Assembly: GCA_009691105.1 (NCBI GenBank)
Contig: SHVU01000003.1
Span: forward strand, 21,307-85,306
Direction: 5' to 3'
Length of the DNA: 64,000 nucleotides
Source: Rhodospirillales bacterium
GTDB lineage: Bacteria; Pseudomonadota; Alphaproteobacteria; Rhodospirillales; SHVU01
In this document: positions 40,467-49,698 of the stretch, one piece after another
How positions within the stretch are numbered: position 1 is the first letter of the stretch
How the letters are laid out: the number at the start of each line of letters is the position of its first letter
Position numbers and translations under genes: made by a program
Notes under the pieces: generated by a model
Seen by the model: only the letters and a program-made list of their open reading frames with translations
Told to the model about the DNA's origin: nothing
The model's database searches: none

Positions 40467-42229
40467 TACAACGGCTTTGCCGCGGCCCGCTGCAGCCGGT
40501 CGTTGATGGCGCGTCCGAGACCGGTGCGGGGAATCGCCATGACGGCAATGGCTGTGAACGGTGGCCGATCCAGCGTCCGCAGCATGGCGAATAGATTGGC
40601 GGCGGCTTCTTCGAGATCTCCGGACAGGCTCAGATTGAGAATGCCTGCCTCGCCGCTTGTGGAGGCCTGCGATGGAATGGAGCCGAAAGCGAGAAAGGCC
40701 TCGTTCGGGCGGCGATCCATTGCATCCAGGCGTAGCGGGCGATCAGGCGCGTAGTGCTGCGCCAGCATTCCTGGTGAGCGGCGAGCCGCCGATCCGCTCG
40801 CGACATCGGGTGGAGGCGCCAGCGGCCCGATGAGCTGCTCGATGGCTTCGGCCGGAATGCCACCCGGCCGGAGCAACGTCGGATCGCCGGTGAGATCGAC
40901 CACTGTCGATTCCAGTCCGACCCGGCACGAACCCCCATCGACGATGGCAGCAATGCGGCCGCCAAGTTCACCACGCACGTGAATGGCCATTGTCGGGCTC
41001 AAGCGGCCCGAACGGTTGGCACTCGGTGCGGCGAGGGGGCGACCGGCGGCTTCGATCACGGCTCGGGCCACGGGATGGCCTGGAACGCGGACCGCGAGAG
41101 TATCGAGGCCGCTGGAGGCAAGGCGGGAAATAGCGCAGTCGGGACGTCGTGCGCCGACGAGTGTGAGGGGGCCCGGCCAGAACGCGGCCGCCAACTTTTG
41201 GCCGGCGGCGGTAAGGGTGATCAAGCGCTCGGCGTCGGCGAGGGAGGCCACATGAATGATGAGAGGGTTGAAATCCGGACGATCTTTGGCGGCGAAAATC
41301 TTCGCAACGGCACGATCGTTCGTTGCATCGCCGGCCAAGCCGTAGACGGTCTCGGTCGGAATCGCGACGAGCTCGCCGGCGCGTAAAAGATCGGCCGCTC
41401 GCGTAATCCCGCGTTCGTCCGGCGCCAGAACGAATGCGTCGGGCGTGGGCTTGCCGCCAACGGCAACGAAAGCCGGATTCTTGAAGTCGGGTTTGCCGTA
41501 GAGCAACTCGCGGCCATCGATTTTCGTGACGGACCCACCGGCAAAGCGCAGCACGGCATGTCCCGCCGCGGTGTCCCACTCGTGAGTCGGGCCGAAGCGC
41601 GGATAGATATCGGCCTCGCCCGCGGCGATGATGCAGAACTTGAGGGAGCTTCCGGCCGGGCGTCGTTCGTGAATACGGAGCGCGGCGAGATAGGCGGTTG
41701 TGTCGGCCGTATAGTGGGAGCGACTGACGACCGCGGTCAGGCCTTCGCTGGGTTGCGGCCGCACCCGAACGCGTCGCGCCGGAACGGTTCGCGTTTCGGC
41801 GAAGGCGCCCGCCGCGCTCGCCCAATAGGTCGCGCCCAGCGACGGTGCGTGCACGACGCCGAGAACCGGCACGCCGTTCTCGATCAGTGCGATGTTCACC
41901 GTGTATTCGGTGCCGTTCTTGACGAACTCCTTGGTGCCGTCGAGAGCGTCAACGAGCCAGAACGGTTCGGTGCCGACGGTCTGGATACGTCCTGCGGCCA
42001 CGGCTTCCTCGCCAACGATCGGCACGTCGGGCGTCAGTTTTTCAAGGCCTGCGGTGATGATGGCCTCGGCTTCGCGGTCGGCTTCGGTGACCGGAGACGC
42101 GTCGGCCTTAGTCTCAATGCGGAAGCCACGGTCGCGAATGGCGAGGATCGCTCGCCCGGCCGCCACGGCCAATTGCCGCACGGCATCGATATCGACAAGG
42201 ACACTCAGCGGGGCCGGCTCGCGCTCCAC
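40466..42229 (-). CDS. Fusion protein: CysQ-like 3'(2'),5'-bisphosphate nucleotidase (N-terminal) + Sua5/TsaC L-threonylcarbamoyladenylate synthase (C-terminal)
   Basis: One uninterrupted frame: IVGEEAVAAG...WLVDALDGTKEFVKNGTEYTVNIALIENG...EWDTAAGHAVLRFAGG...LLYGKPDFKNPAFVAVG followed by RAADLLRAGELVAIPTETVYGLAGDATND...DFNPLIIHV...FWPGPLTLV...PSANRSG...; probable GTG start at 42229. Confidence 0.88.
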   Translation of the reverse strand: MEREPAPLSVLVDIDAVRQLAVAAGRAILAIRDRGFRIETKADASPVTEADREAEAIITAGLEKLTPDVPIVGEEAVAAGRIQTVGTEPFWLVDALDGTKEFVKNGTEYTVNIALIENGVPVLGVVHAPSLGATYWASAAGAFAETRTVPARRVRVRPQPSEGLTAVVSRSHYTADTTAYLAALRIHERRPAGSSLKFCIIAAGEADIYPRFGPTHEWDTAAGHAVLRFAGGSVTKIDGRELLYGKPDFKNPAFVAVGGKPTPDAFVLAPDERGITRAADLLRAGELVAIPTETVYGLAGDATNDRAVAKIFAAKDRPDFNPLIIHVASLADAERLITLTAAGQKLAAAFWPGPLTLVGARRPDCAISRLASSGLDTLAVRVPGHPVARAVIEAAGRPLAAPSANRSGRLSPTMAIHVRGELGGRIAAIVDGGSCRVGLESTVVDLTGDPTLLRPGGIPAEAIEQLIGPLAPPPDVASGSAARRSPGMLAQHYAPDRPLRLDAMDRRPNEAFLAFGSIPSQASTSGEAGILNLSLSGDLEEAAANLFAMLRTLDRPPFTAIAVMAIPRTGLGRAINDRLQRAAAKPL

Positions 42230-43671
42230 AACGGGAGCTTGGGGTCGAGATCTTGCGTCGAAAATTCCGCGGCGCCGAAACGCCAGGCCTTGAACGTCGG
42301 CGACCAATGATTGGCGGCGAGACCGGCCTTGGCCTTGAGGTGTTGGAGAAATACTTTCGGATCGGAAAGCGATTTCCACACGACCGGCAAGAACAGCGCC
42401 CGCCGACCGTGGTCCTGAATGATCAGGCCGTCGGCTCCGGGACGAAGCTTGGCAAGAAGATTCGCCTCGTCGGTGATGCTCAAGGAGAGGGGCGCGCCGA
42501 GAACCGAAATTTCGATTTCGAGTCCTTCGATCTCGTCGCGGCGGAGCGGCGGAAAGCGCGGATCGCGGAACGCTGCGCCGAAACCGTTGTGCGCGGCGTC
42601 CTCGATCAGGATGCGATTGGCGACCGTCGAGCCGATGCAGCCGCGCAGTCGCGTATCGCGATGCAGGCTCACGAAGCACGCGCCGTGGACACGAAGCTCG
42701 CTCGCGTAATCGGACGGGTTGACCGTCAACGCCTGGCCGTTGGCGAGACCGTTTTCGATGGAGGCCGCGACCACGTGAAGCAGAGTCGGTCCGTGCAGGG
42801 CGAGAAGGCGTTGCGTGCGGGTCGCCCAATCTTTTCCGGTGCCGGGGTCGCCCGGTCTCGCCAGAGAAGGCGCGGGAGGAGTGTCGATCAACGCCCAGGC
42901 GCCATAACCGACGACGCGATCGCGAGGGCCCGCCGTGTCGCCAGAGTTGCGAATGTCGAGGGTGGCAATCTTGAGCTTCTTTTGCTTGGCGAGGCGCAAC
43001 AGGCCGGCCACCGGTCGACGGCCACATGCGTGGTCATACCCGATTGGGCTGTCGTCGAGCCGTTCGATCGCCGCCCGCGTTGTCGCGTCCAGTCGCTGCG
43101 CCGTTTCGTAGTCATGGTAGTGGCTGAGATCGGTCGAAATAACGATCAGCGTTTCCGGTCCGCCCCAGAGCGTTTCGATCGTGGCCGCGACGTCTTCGGC
43201 GGAGGCATCGCCGACGACGATCGGAACGATCGCGAAACGGTCGAGCACGACCTGGAGGAACGGTAAGTGGACCTCGAGACTGTGTTCGGCCTTGTGGGCA
43301 GCATCGGATACCTCGACCCCGGGACGCTTGAGCAACGCGTCGACGGCGGCGCGATCCACCGGTACTTCGCCCAACGGTGTCGCGAAGGATGTGGCGGTCG
43401 ACACGGCCAGTCCTTTGACCGGGACGCGGTGGTAGGGGCCTAAAATGACAACCCGCGTAATCCGCTCGCGGGCTTGTCGGATCAGCGCATAGGCGCTGGC
43501 GGCGATGGGGCCCGAATAGATAAAGCCGGCATGGGGAACGATGATCGCCTTCGGCGCCGGTCCGGCAGGCGGACTGGCTTGGGCGAGATAATATTGGACC
43601 GAAGCGTCCAGCTCGCCCTGGTTCCTCGGATAAAAGGCTCCGGCCACCGCCGGCGGACGTACCGAAGGCAT
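42205..43671 (-). CDS. AmmeMemoRadiSam system: MEMO domain (B) fused to AMMECR1 domain (A)
   Basis: N-term MEMO: PAVAGAFYPRNQGELDASV...IVPHAGFIYSGPIAASAY...ILGPYHRV...STDLSHYHDYETA...DHACGRRPV; C-term AMMECR1: GACFVSLHRDTRLRGCIGSTVA...AAFRDPRFPPLRRDEIEGLEIEISVLGAP. Confidence 0.92.
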   Translation of the reverse strand: MPSVRPPAVAGAFYPRNQGELDASVQYYLAQASPPAGPAPKAIIVPHAGFIYSGPIAASAYALIRQARERITRVVILGPYHRVPVKGLAVSTATSFATPLGEVPVDRAAVDALLKRPGVEVSDAAHKAEHSLEVHLPFLQVVLDRFAIVPIVVGDASAEDVAATIETLWGGPETLIVISTDLSHYHDYETAQRLDATTRAAIERLDDSPIGYDHACGRRPVAGLLRLAKQKKLKIATLDIRNSGDTAGPRDRVVGYGAWALIDTPPAPSLARPGDPGTGKDWATRTQRLLALHGPTLLHVVAASIENGLANGQALTVNPSDYASELRVHGACFVSLHRDTRLRGCIGSTVANRILIEDAAHNGFGAAFRDPRFPPLRRDEIEGLEIEISVLGAPLSLSITDEANLLAKLRPGADGLIIQDHGRRALFLPVVWKSLSDPKVFLQHLKAKAGLAANHWSPTFKAWRFGAAEFSTQDLDPKLPLWSASRPR

Positions 43672-43887
43672 CGAGTGTCACGCTCCCTTTCGGCGCAGAT
43701 TCAGTCTCGGTCTTTTCACCGGAAAAGGGAAGCCGGGGAGGCGATCGTTGACAGATGTGGCCGCCAAGCCCACCTTCGCGATAAGCTCGACCTCGCATTC
43801 GAGGCGCGCTTTTGATCAACGCGATGCACGTCGACACCGAATCCTTCGCCCAGGCGTTTCCGGGCCGTCACTGGCGCAAGCTCGCCG

Positions 43888-44940
43888 ATGGTCGCGTCCA
43901 ATGCGACGTCTCCGCGCGAATGCAAACTTCATGAAGGCCAGCGCGGCCTGTGCTTCGTGCGCGGCCGCCAGGGCGACGCGATCGTTCTGACCACCTATGG
44001 CCGGTCCTCGGGCTTCTGTCTCGATCCCATCCAGAAAAAGCCGCTGAACCACTTTCTGCCGGGAACGCCGATTCTGTCGTTCGGGACGGCGGGGTGCAAT
44101 CTCACCTGCAAGTTCTGCCAGAACTGGGACATCTTGAAGTCCCGTGGCTTTGACAAACTTGCCCATGAGGCGGCTCCCGACCAAATCGCCGAAGCCGCCG
44201 TAAAGACAGGGGCGCGTAGCGTCGCGTTTACCTATAACGATCCTGTCATTTTTCTGGAGTACGCCGTTGATGTTGCCGACGCTTGCCGGGCCAGGGGCAT
44301 CAAGGCCGTCTCGGTCACGGCGGGCTACATGAACCATCCGGCGCGGGTCGAGTTCTACGATCACATGGACGCGGCCAACGTCGATCTGAAAGGCTTTACC
44401 GATTCCTTCTACGGTCGGCTATGTTCGGCCGTGCTCCAGCCGGTGCTGGACACGCTGCGTTACTTGAAGCACGAGACCAACGTGTGGTTCGAGATCACCA
44501 ACCTCGTCATTCACGGCGAGAACGATACCGACGAGGAATTCAACGCTATGAGCGCCTGGATCGCCGAGGATCTCGGTCCCGACGTGCCGCTGCATTTCAC
44601 GGCTTTCCATCCGGACCACAAGATGCGCGATACGGAGCATACACCGGCCGCGGCCTTGACCCGGGCTCGCGCCATCGCGCTGAAGCACGGCTTGCATCAC
44701 GTTTACACCGGCAATGTTCACGATGCGGCGGGCGGCAGCACGTATTGTTCGGGCTGCGGGACGGGTCTGATCGGGCGCGACTGGCATCAGTTGTCGACCT
44801 GGAATCTCACCGACGATGGTCATTGCATTACGTGTGGCAAGCGTTGCGCCGGGGTCTTTTCCGGCCGACCCGGCACCTGGGGCCGCAAACGCGTTCCGGT
44901 GCGACTGCGTGCCGCGCAAGCTCCGGCGGCGTCGGCATGA
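43888..44940 (+). CDS. AmmeMemoRadiSam system radical SAM enzyme (probable N-terminal frameshift; homologous coding appears to begin in another frame near 43824)
   Basis: PRECKLHEGQRGLCFVRGRQGDAIVLTTYGRSSGFCLDPIQKKPLNHFLPGTPILSFGTAGCNLTCKFCQNWDI; CxxxCxxC present. Confidence 0.9.
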   Translation: MVASNATSPRECKLHEGQRGLCFVRGRQGDAIVLTTYGRSSGFCLDPIQKKPLNHFLPGTPILSFGTAGCNLTCKFCQNWDILKSRGFDKLAHEAAPDQIAEAAVKTGARSVAFTYNDPVIFLEYAVDVADACRARGIKAVSVTAGYMNHPARVEFYDHMDAANVDLKGFTDSFYGRLCSAVLQPVLDTLRYLKHETNVWFEITNLVIHGENDTDEEFNAMSAWIAEDLGPDVPLHFTAFHPDHKMRDTEHTPAAALTRARAIALKHGLHHVYTGNVHDAAGGSTYCSGCGTGLIGRDWHQLSTWNLTDDGHCITCGKRCAGVFSGRPGTWGRKRVPVRLRAAQAPAASA

Positions 44941-44971
44941 CCGAGGCGGGCTGGATTAGGATTCCCCAATC

Positions 44972-45985
44972 GTGAACGAACGTCTCCCCGACTCGCCCTT
45001 CGGAAACGACGCCCCGAAGGATGGCGCCGCCAGCCTTCGCGCCTGGCTTGGCTTCCTGCTGAAGTTCGGTATCTCGGCGGCCTTGATCGGCTTCCTGCTG
45101 GTCAAAGTCGATGTCGAAGCCGTCGCCCATCAATTGGCTGGGATCGCACCCTGGGCCATTGCCGTGGCGTTCGTGCTGGCGTTAGCACAGGCGGTGATCT
45201 GTACCGAACGCTGGCGCGCCGTCCTGAACGCGATCGATGCGCCGCTCGGCTTCGTCGTGGTCTTCGTCATTTTCGTCATCGGGGCGTTTTTCAGCCAAGT
45301 GCTGCCGTCATCGGTCGGGGGTGACGCGGTTCGCATGTACAAGGCGTACCGCGCCGGTCTCACCGTCGCTGCCGCCGTGCACGGCATCGTCCTCGAGCGG
45401 GTCGCGACGATCTGCGGATTGGCGATCGTCGTCGCCGTGGGCCTGCCGTGGTTCGTGTCGCGGGTTGAGCCCGACGTCGCGGCCTGGATGGAGCCGCTGG
45501 TCGTGCTGTTCGGCATTGGAGCCATCGTCGGCCCCGTGGTGCTCATTCTTTTGGAACGGCTGCCCGCCAGCCTCAAGCGGTGGCGGCTCGTCGGATGGGC
45601 TGCTCGACTCGGCACGGACGCCAGACTGCTTTTTGCACGGCCGCGCCATGCCGCCTGGGCGCTGGCATGGTCCATTGCCGGCCACGTCAATTTGTCGATC
45701 GTCGTCTGCGTTCTTAGCATAGGCTTAGGGATCGACGTCGATTTGATCGACTGCATCGTCTTGGTGCCGCTGATCCTGTTGATCACGGTCTTGCCGGTGT
45801 CCATCGCCGGCTGGGGCGTGCGCGAAGTGTCTATGGTCACGGCCTTCGGCTTCGTTGGGGTTTCGGAAGAAAGCGCGCTGGCGCTCTCGGTCGGATTCGG
45901 ACTCCTGGGAGCCCTGGCGGCACTGCCTGGAGGGCTTCTGTGGCTCCGAAGCGACCGGTCGACGAAGAGCCCGCGTCGAGCCTGA
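44972..45985 (+). CDS. Lysylphosphatidylglycerol synthase TM-region / flippase-like domain membrane protein
   Basis: Multi-TM; FSQVLPSSVGGDAVRMYKAYRAGL and PVSIAGWGVREVSMVTAFGFVGV motifs of the family. Confidence 0.85.
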   Translation: MNERLPDSPFGNDAPKDGAASLRAWLGFLLKFGISAALIGFLLVKVDVEAVAHQLAGIAPWAIAVAFVLALAQAVICTERWRAVLNAIDAPLGFVVVFVIFVIGAFFSQVLPSSVGGDAVRMYKAYRAGLTVAAAVHGIVLERVATICGLAIVVAVGLPWFVSRVEPDVAAWMEPLVVLFGIGAIVGPVVLILLERLPASLKRWRLVGWAARLGTDARLLFARPRHAAWALAWSIAGHVNLSIVVCVLSIGLGIDVDLIDCIVLVPLILLITVLPVSIAGWGVREVSMVTAFGFVGVSEESALALSVGFGLLGALAALPGGLLWLRSDRSTKSPRRA

Positions 45986-46085
45986 AGAAGCCCAAGGGCT
46001 CTTTGTATTTGATGCGCCACTCGCTACAGTCAGGACGGTTTTTTGGGCCGTCCATGTCGCCCAAACCGCGTGGGGAGATCGATCC

Positions 46086-47579
46086 ATGAAAATCGCATTC
46101 GCAGGTCCCGGACTTCCGGATAACGGCACCGTCGTCGTCTTCGCATCGCTCGGTCGCGGTCTGGCGCCGACGGCGAAGAAGCTCGACGCCAAGACCAAGG
46201 GCGTTTTGAGCAAGGCGCTGTCCTCCGGGCAGTTCTCCGGCAAGAAGGCGCAGGTGTTGAGCCTCATCGCGCCGCGCGGCACCAAGCTCGAACAAATTCT
46301 GTTGGTCGGTCTCGGCAAGCCCGACGCACTCGACGAACTGTCGCTCGCCCAGGTCGGCGCCAAGATTTATGTCGAGCTGGCCCACGCCAAGACCGTGACC
46401 GTGATCGTCGATGCGATCGAAAAGGCCAAGTGGTCGCCCGCAGAGATGGCCGCCGAGATCGGCAACGGCCTTCGCCTTCATTCCTACCGATTCGACAAGT
46501 ACCGCACGAAGCTGGCGAAGGAAGACAAGCCGACGTTTGGCCAAGTCCGTATTCTCTGCGACGGTTTCGCGAAGGCCCGCACGCTTTATGCGCCCAAGGA
46601 CAAGGTTGCCGACGGCGTCTTCTTCACGCGCGACCTGGTCTCCGAGCCGCCCAACGTTCTGTATCCCGAGACCCTCGCTCAGCAGGCTCAAACCCTGAAA
46701 GAGCTTGGGGTCAAGGTCGAGGTCTTAGGCGTTGCCGAGATGAAGAAGCTCGGCTTGAACGCCCTGCTCGGCGTCGGCCAGGGCAGCGCTCGCGAATCCA
46801 AGATGGCCATCCTGCAATGGAATGGTGCCGGCAAATCGACCGAAGGTCCGCTCGCCTTCATCGGCAAGGGCGTCACCTTCGATACCGGCGGCATCTCGAT
46901 CAAGCCGTCGGCCGGCATGCAAGACATGAAGTGGGACATGGGCGGCGCCGGCGCCGTCCTGGGATTGATGAAAGCGCTCGCCGGTCGCAAGGCGCGCGTG
47001 AATGCCGTCGGCGCGGTTGGTCTCGTCGAGAACATGCCGGACGGTAACGCCCAGCGCCCCGGCGACATCGTCAAGTCGCTCTCCGGTCAGACCATCGAGA
47101 TCCAGAACACCGACGCCGAGGGCCGCCTCGTCCTCGCCGACGTCCTTTGGTACACGAAGGAGCGGTTCAAGCCCCGGTTCATGATCGACCTTGCGACCTT
47201 GACCGGCGCGATCCTGATTGCGCTTGGTCACGAAATGGCCGGGATGTTCTCGAACGACGATGCGCTCTGCGAGCAACTTTCCAAGGCTGGCAACATCGTC
47301 GGCGAGAAGGTCTGGCGCATGCCGGTCAGCGACGACTACGACAAGATCATCAACTCCGATATCGCCGACATGAAGAACATCGGCGACCGGGGCGCCGGCA
47401 GCATCACCGCGGCACAGTTCCTGAAGCGCTTCGTCGGGACGACGCCGTGGGTCCATCTCGACATCGCCGGCATGGCGTGGTCGGACAAAGCCCGGCCGCC
47501 GGTTCCGAAAGGCGGCACGGGGTTTGGCGTTCGTCTGCTCGAACGCTTCATCGCCGACCACTACGAGGAGAAGGCTTAG
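46086..47579 (+). CDS. pepA: Leucyl aminopeptidase
   Basis: GKGVTFDTGGISIKPSAGMQDMKWDMGGAG; NTDAEGRLVLADVLWY. Confidence 0.97.
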   Translation: MKIAFAGPGLPDNGTVVVFASLGRGLAPTAKKLDAKTKGVLSKALSSGQFSGKKAQVLSLIAPRGTKLEQILLVGLGKPDALDELSLAQVGAKIYVELAHAKTVTVIVDAIEKAKWSPAEMAAEIGNGLRLHSYRFDKYRTKLAKEDKPTFGQVRILCDGFAKARTLYAPKDKVADGVFFTRDLVSEPPNVLYPETLAQQAQTLKELGVKVEVLGVAEMKKLGLNALLGVGQGSARESKMAILQWNGAGKSTEGPLAFIGKGVTFDTGGISIKPSAGMQDMKWDMGGAGAVLGLMKALAGRKARVNAVGAVGLVENMPDGNAQRPGDIVKSLSGQTIEIQNTDAEGRLVLADVLWYTKERFKPRFMIDLATLTGAILIALGHEMAGMFSNDDALCEQLSKAGNIVGEKVWRMPVSDDYDKIINSDIADMKNIGDRGAGSITAAQFLKRFVGTTPWVHLDIAGMAWSDKARPPVPKGGTGFGVRLLERFIADHYEEKA

Positions 47580-47580
47580 G

Positions 47581-48030
47581 TTGACGGAAATCGCCTTCTA
47601 CCATTTGCAAAGCTGGCCTCTCGAGAAGGCGCTGCCGCGCCTCCTCGAGAAAAGCATCGGGGCCGGCAAGCGGGTGGTGGTGATGGCCGGCTCGACGGAT
47701 CGCGTCGAGTCTCTCAACGCACTTCTCTGGATCTACGATCAAGACGCGTGGTTGCCCCACGGTTCGGCCAAGGACGGCGATGCCGCTCTCCAGCCGATCT
47801 GGCTGACGACCGATGACGAAAATCCGAACGGCGCGACGTATCTGTTCCTGACCGACGGCGCGGCCTCGGGCCGGGTCGGTGACTACGAACGCGCCTTCGA
47901 GATTTTCGATGGCAACGACGCCGGAGCCGTCGAGGCGGCGCGGGATCGCTGGCGGACGTATAAAGCTGCCGGGCACGAGCTCGCGTACTGGCAGCAGACT
48001 CCGGTAGGAAGCTGGGAAAAGAAGACCTAG
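47581..48030 (+). CDS. holC: DNA polymerase III chi subunit
   Basis: TEIAFYHLQSWPLEKALPRLLEKSIGAGKRVVVMAGSTDRVESLNALLWIYDQDAWLPHGS; TTG start at 47581; downstream of pepA. Confidence 0.9.
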   Translation: MTEIAFYHLQSWPLEKALPRLLEKSIGAGKRVVVMAGSTDRVESLNALLWIYDQDAWLPHGSAKDGDAALQPIWLTTDDENPNGATYLFLTDGAASGRVGDYERAFEIFDGNDAGAVEAARDRWRTYKAAGHELAYWQQTPVGSWEKKT

Positions 48031-49160
48031 GTCTCGTCTTTCTTGGTAGTTCGGGCCAGGACGAGCGCCAGGCCGAGACCAATCGCGGCGACGACTGCCA
48101 TCACCAAATACGACCGGACCTGGAAGGCGGCGTAGAGCTTGCCCGACGCATACGCGCCTATGCCAAGGCCGATCCCGGTCATGGCGACGTAAAGACCTTG
48201 GGCGGTGGTCGCTAGTTGCGGCGGCACGGTCCGGGCGATCAGTTGGACCGCGCCGAGATGCGCCGCGCCGAAGGTCAGGGCGTGCAGAGCCTGAACGACG
48301 ACGAGAACGACGGCGGCGTCCGTGAGGCCGGTCCCGGTCCAGCGTAGGACCCCGCCGATCCCACCGAGCACGATGAGCGGTAAGGCGCCGACGCGTTTCA
48401 AGATGGCGCGCCCGTAGGCGAACAAAATGACTTCGGCGACGACCCCCTCGGCCCAGAGCGCGCCGATCGCGTCCTCGGAATAGCCCGCCGCCTGCCAGGC
48501 GATGGTTCCGAAGCTGTAGTAGACGCTGTGACTGGCTTGGATGAAGGCGGTGGCGGCGAGAAGCAGAACGAATTTGGGCGTGGTGAGAAGTTCGAGGCCG
48601 CGCATTGGCGCGCCGGGTGAGGGTCGTGAGTCGGGCAAGAACAGCGACGTGATGAATGTCGCGGCCAGCGACAGGGTCATCAGCCAGAAGATGATCGAGG
48701 CCTCGCTACCGACCAGGATCCGCCCGACGGCGAGCGCCGAGATGATGAATGCGACCGATCCCCAGAGCCGGACCCGGCCGTAATCAAAGCCCCGGTCCTG
48801 GGCGATCTGCACCGTCAGACTTTCGATAAGGGGATGCAGCGGCGCCATCATCGACGCGTAGATCAGCGTCACACCCAGGATCGACCACAAGCCGTCGGTC
48901 AGTCCGAACAGCAGGAACCCACCGAGGGACGCGGCCGAGAGCGCGATCATCGGCCGTCGCCGTTCGCCCAAGGCATCGACCAGCCGGGTGACCACGGAGG
49001 CCATCGTGGCTCGGGTCAGAATGCTAACTGCGATGACGGTGCCGATTTCGTCCGGCGCCAGGCCTTTGGAGGCGAGCCACAGTGGCCAAAAGGGGACGGC
49101 GATGCCGATAACCGCGAAGGAACCGACATAGAAACCGGCGAGGCGGACCGCGATCATCAT
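48027..49160 (-). CDS. MFS transporter (PPP/HcaT-like)
   Basis: 12-TM hydrophobic pattern; FGAAHLGAVQLIARTVPPQLATTAQGLYVA. Confidence 0.82.
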   Translation of the reverse strand: MMIAVRLAGFYVGSFAVIGIAVPFWPLWLASKGLAPDEIGTVIAVSILTRATMASVVTRLVDALGERRRPMIALSAASLGGFLLFGLTDGLWSILGVTLIYASMMAPLHPLIESLTVQIAQDRGFDYGRVRLWGSVAFIISALAVGRILVGSEASIIFWLMTLSLAATFITSLFLPDSRPSPGAPMRGLELLTTPKFVLLLAATAFIQASHSVYYSFGTIAWQAAGYSEDAIGALWAEGVVAEVILFAYGRAILKRVGALPLIVLGGIGGVLRWTGTGLTDAAVVLVVVQALHALTFGAAHLGAVQLIARTVPPQLATTAQGLYVAMTGIGLGIGAYASGKLYAAFQVRSYLVMAVVAAIGLGLALVLARTTKKDET

Positions 49161-49262
49161 GCAGGCCTCCTTACCACGGCCGGAGTGTCCATCGAAGGAG
49201 TCGGTTGCGACACCCGGGCGTTCCCGATATAAGGCGCGCCTTCAAACGGGGAGAACAAGACG

Positions 49263-49685
49263 ATGGCGATCGAACGCACACTTTCCATTATTAAGCCGGA
49301 CGCGACCAAGCGGAACCTGACCGGCGCTATCAATGCCCGCTTCGAAGAATCCGGACTTGCGATCGTCGCCCAGAAGCGACTTCACCTGACCCGCGCCCAG
49401 GCCGAGGCGTTCTATGCGGTCCACGCCCAGCGCTCGTTCTACGGCGAGCTTTGCGCGTACATGTGTTCGGGCCCGGTCGTCGTCCAAGTGTTGCAAGGTG
49501 AGAGCGCTGTGACGCGGCATCGGGAAATTCTCGGCGCCACCAATCCGGCCAATGCCGCTCCCAAGACGATCCGCAAGGATTTCGGCGTCAGCGTTCAGGA
49601 AAACTCGGCTCACGGTTCGGATTCTCCGACCGAAGCTCAGCGCGAAATTTCGTTCTTCTTCGCCCAGACCGAAATCGTCGGATAG
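49263..49685 (+). CDS. ndk: Nucleoside diphosphate kinase
   Basis: [48 protein letters not shown]. Confidence 0.97.
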   Translation: MAIERTLSIIKPDATKRNLTGAINARFEESGLAIVAQKRLHLTRAQAEAFYAVHAQRSFYGELCAYMCSGPVVVQVLQGESAVTRHREILGATNPANAAPKTIRKDFGVSVQENSAHGSDSPTEAQREISFFFAQTEIVG

Positions 49686-49698
49686 GGCCGCCGCGCGC

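Noticed and set aside
42230-43027. N-terminal ~266 aa of the 853-aa ORF 40466..43027
   Set aside because: This upstream part lies inside the MEMO-AMMECR1 gene in another frame and has Arg/Ser-rich shadow composition; the real fusion gene starts near 42229.
43748-43753. TTGACA upstream of the radical SAM gene
   Set aside because: No acceptable -10 at 16-18 bp spacing; GATAAG is too far away.
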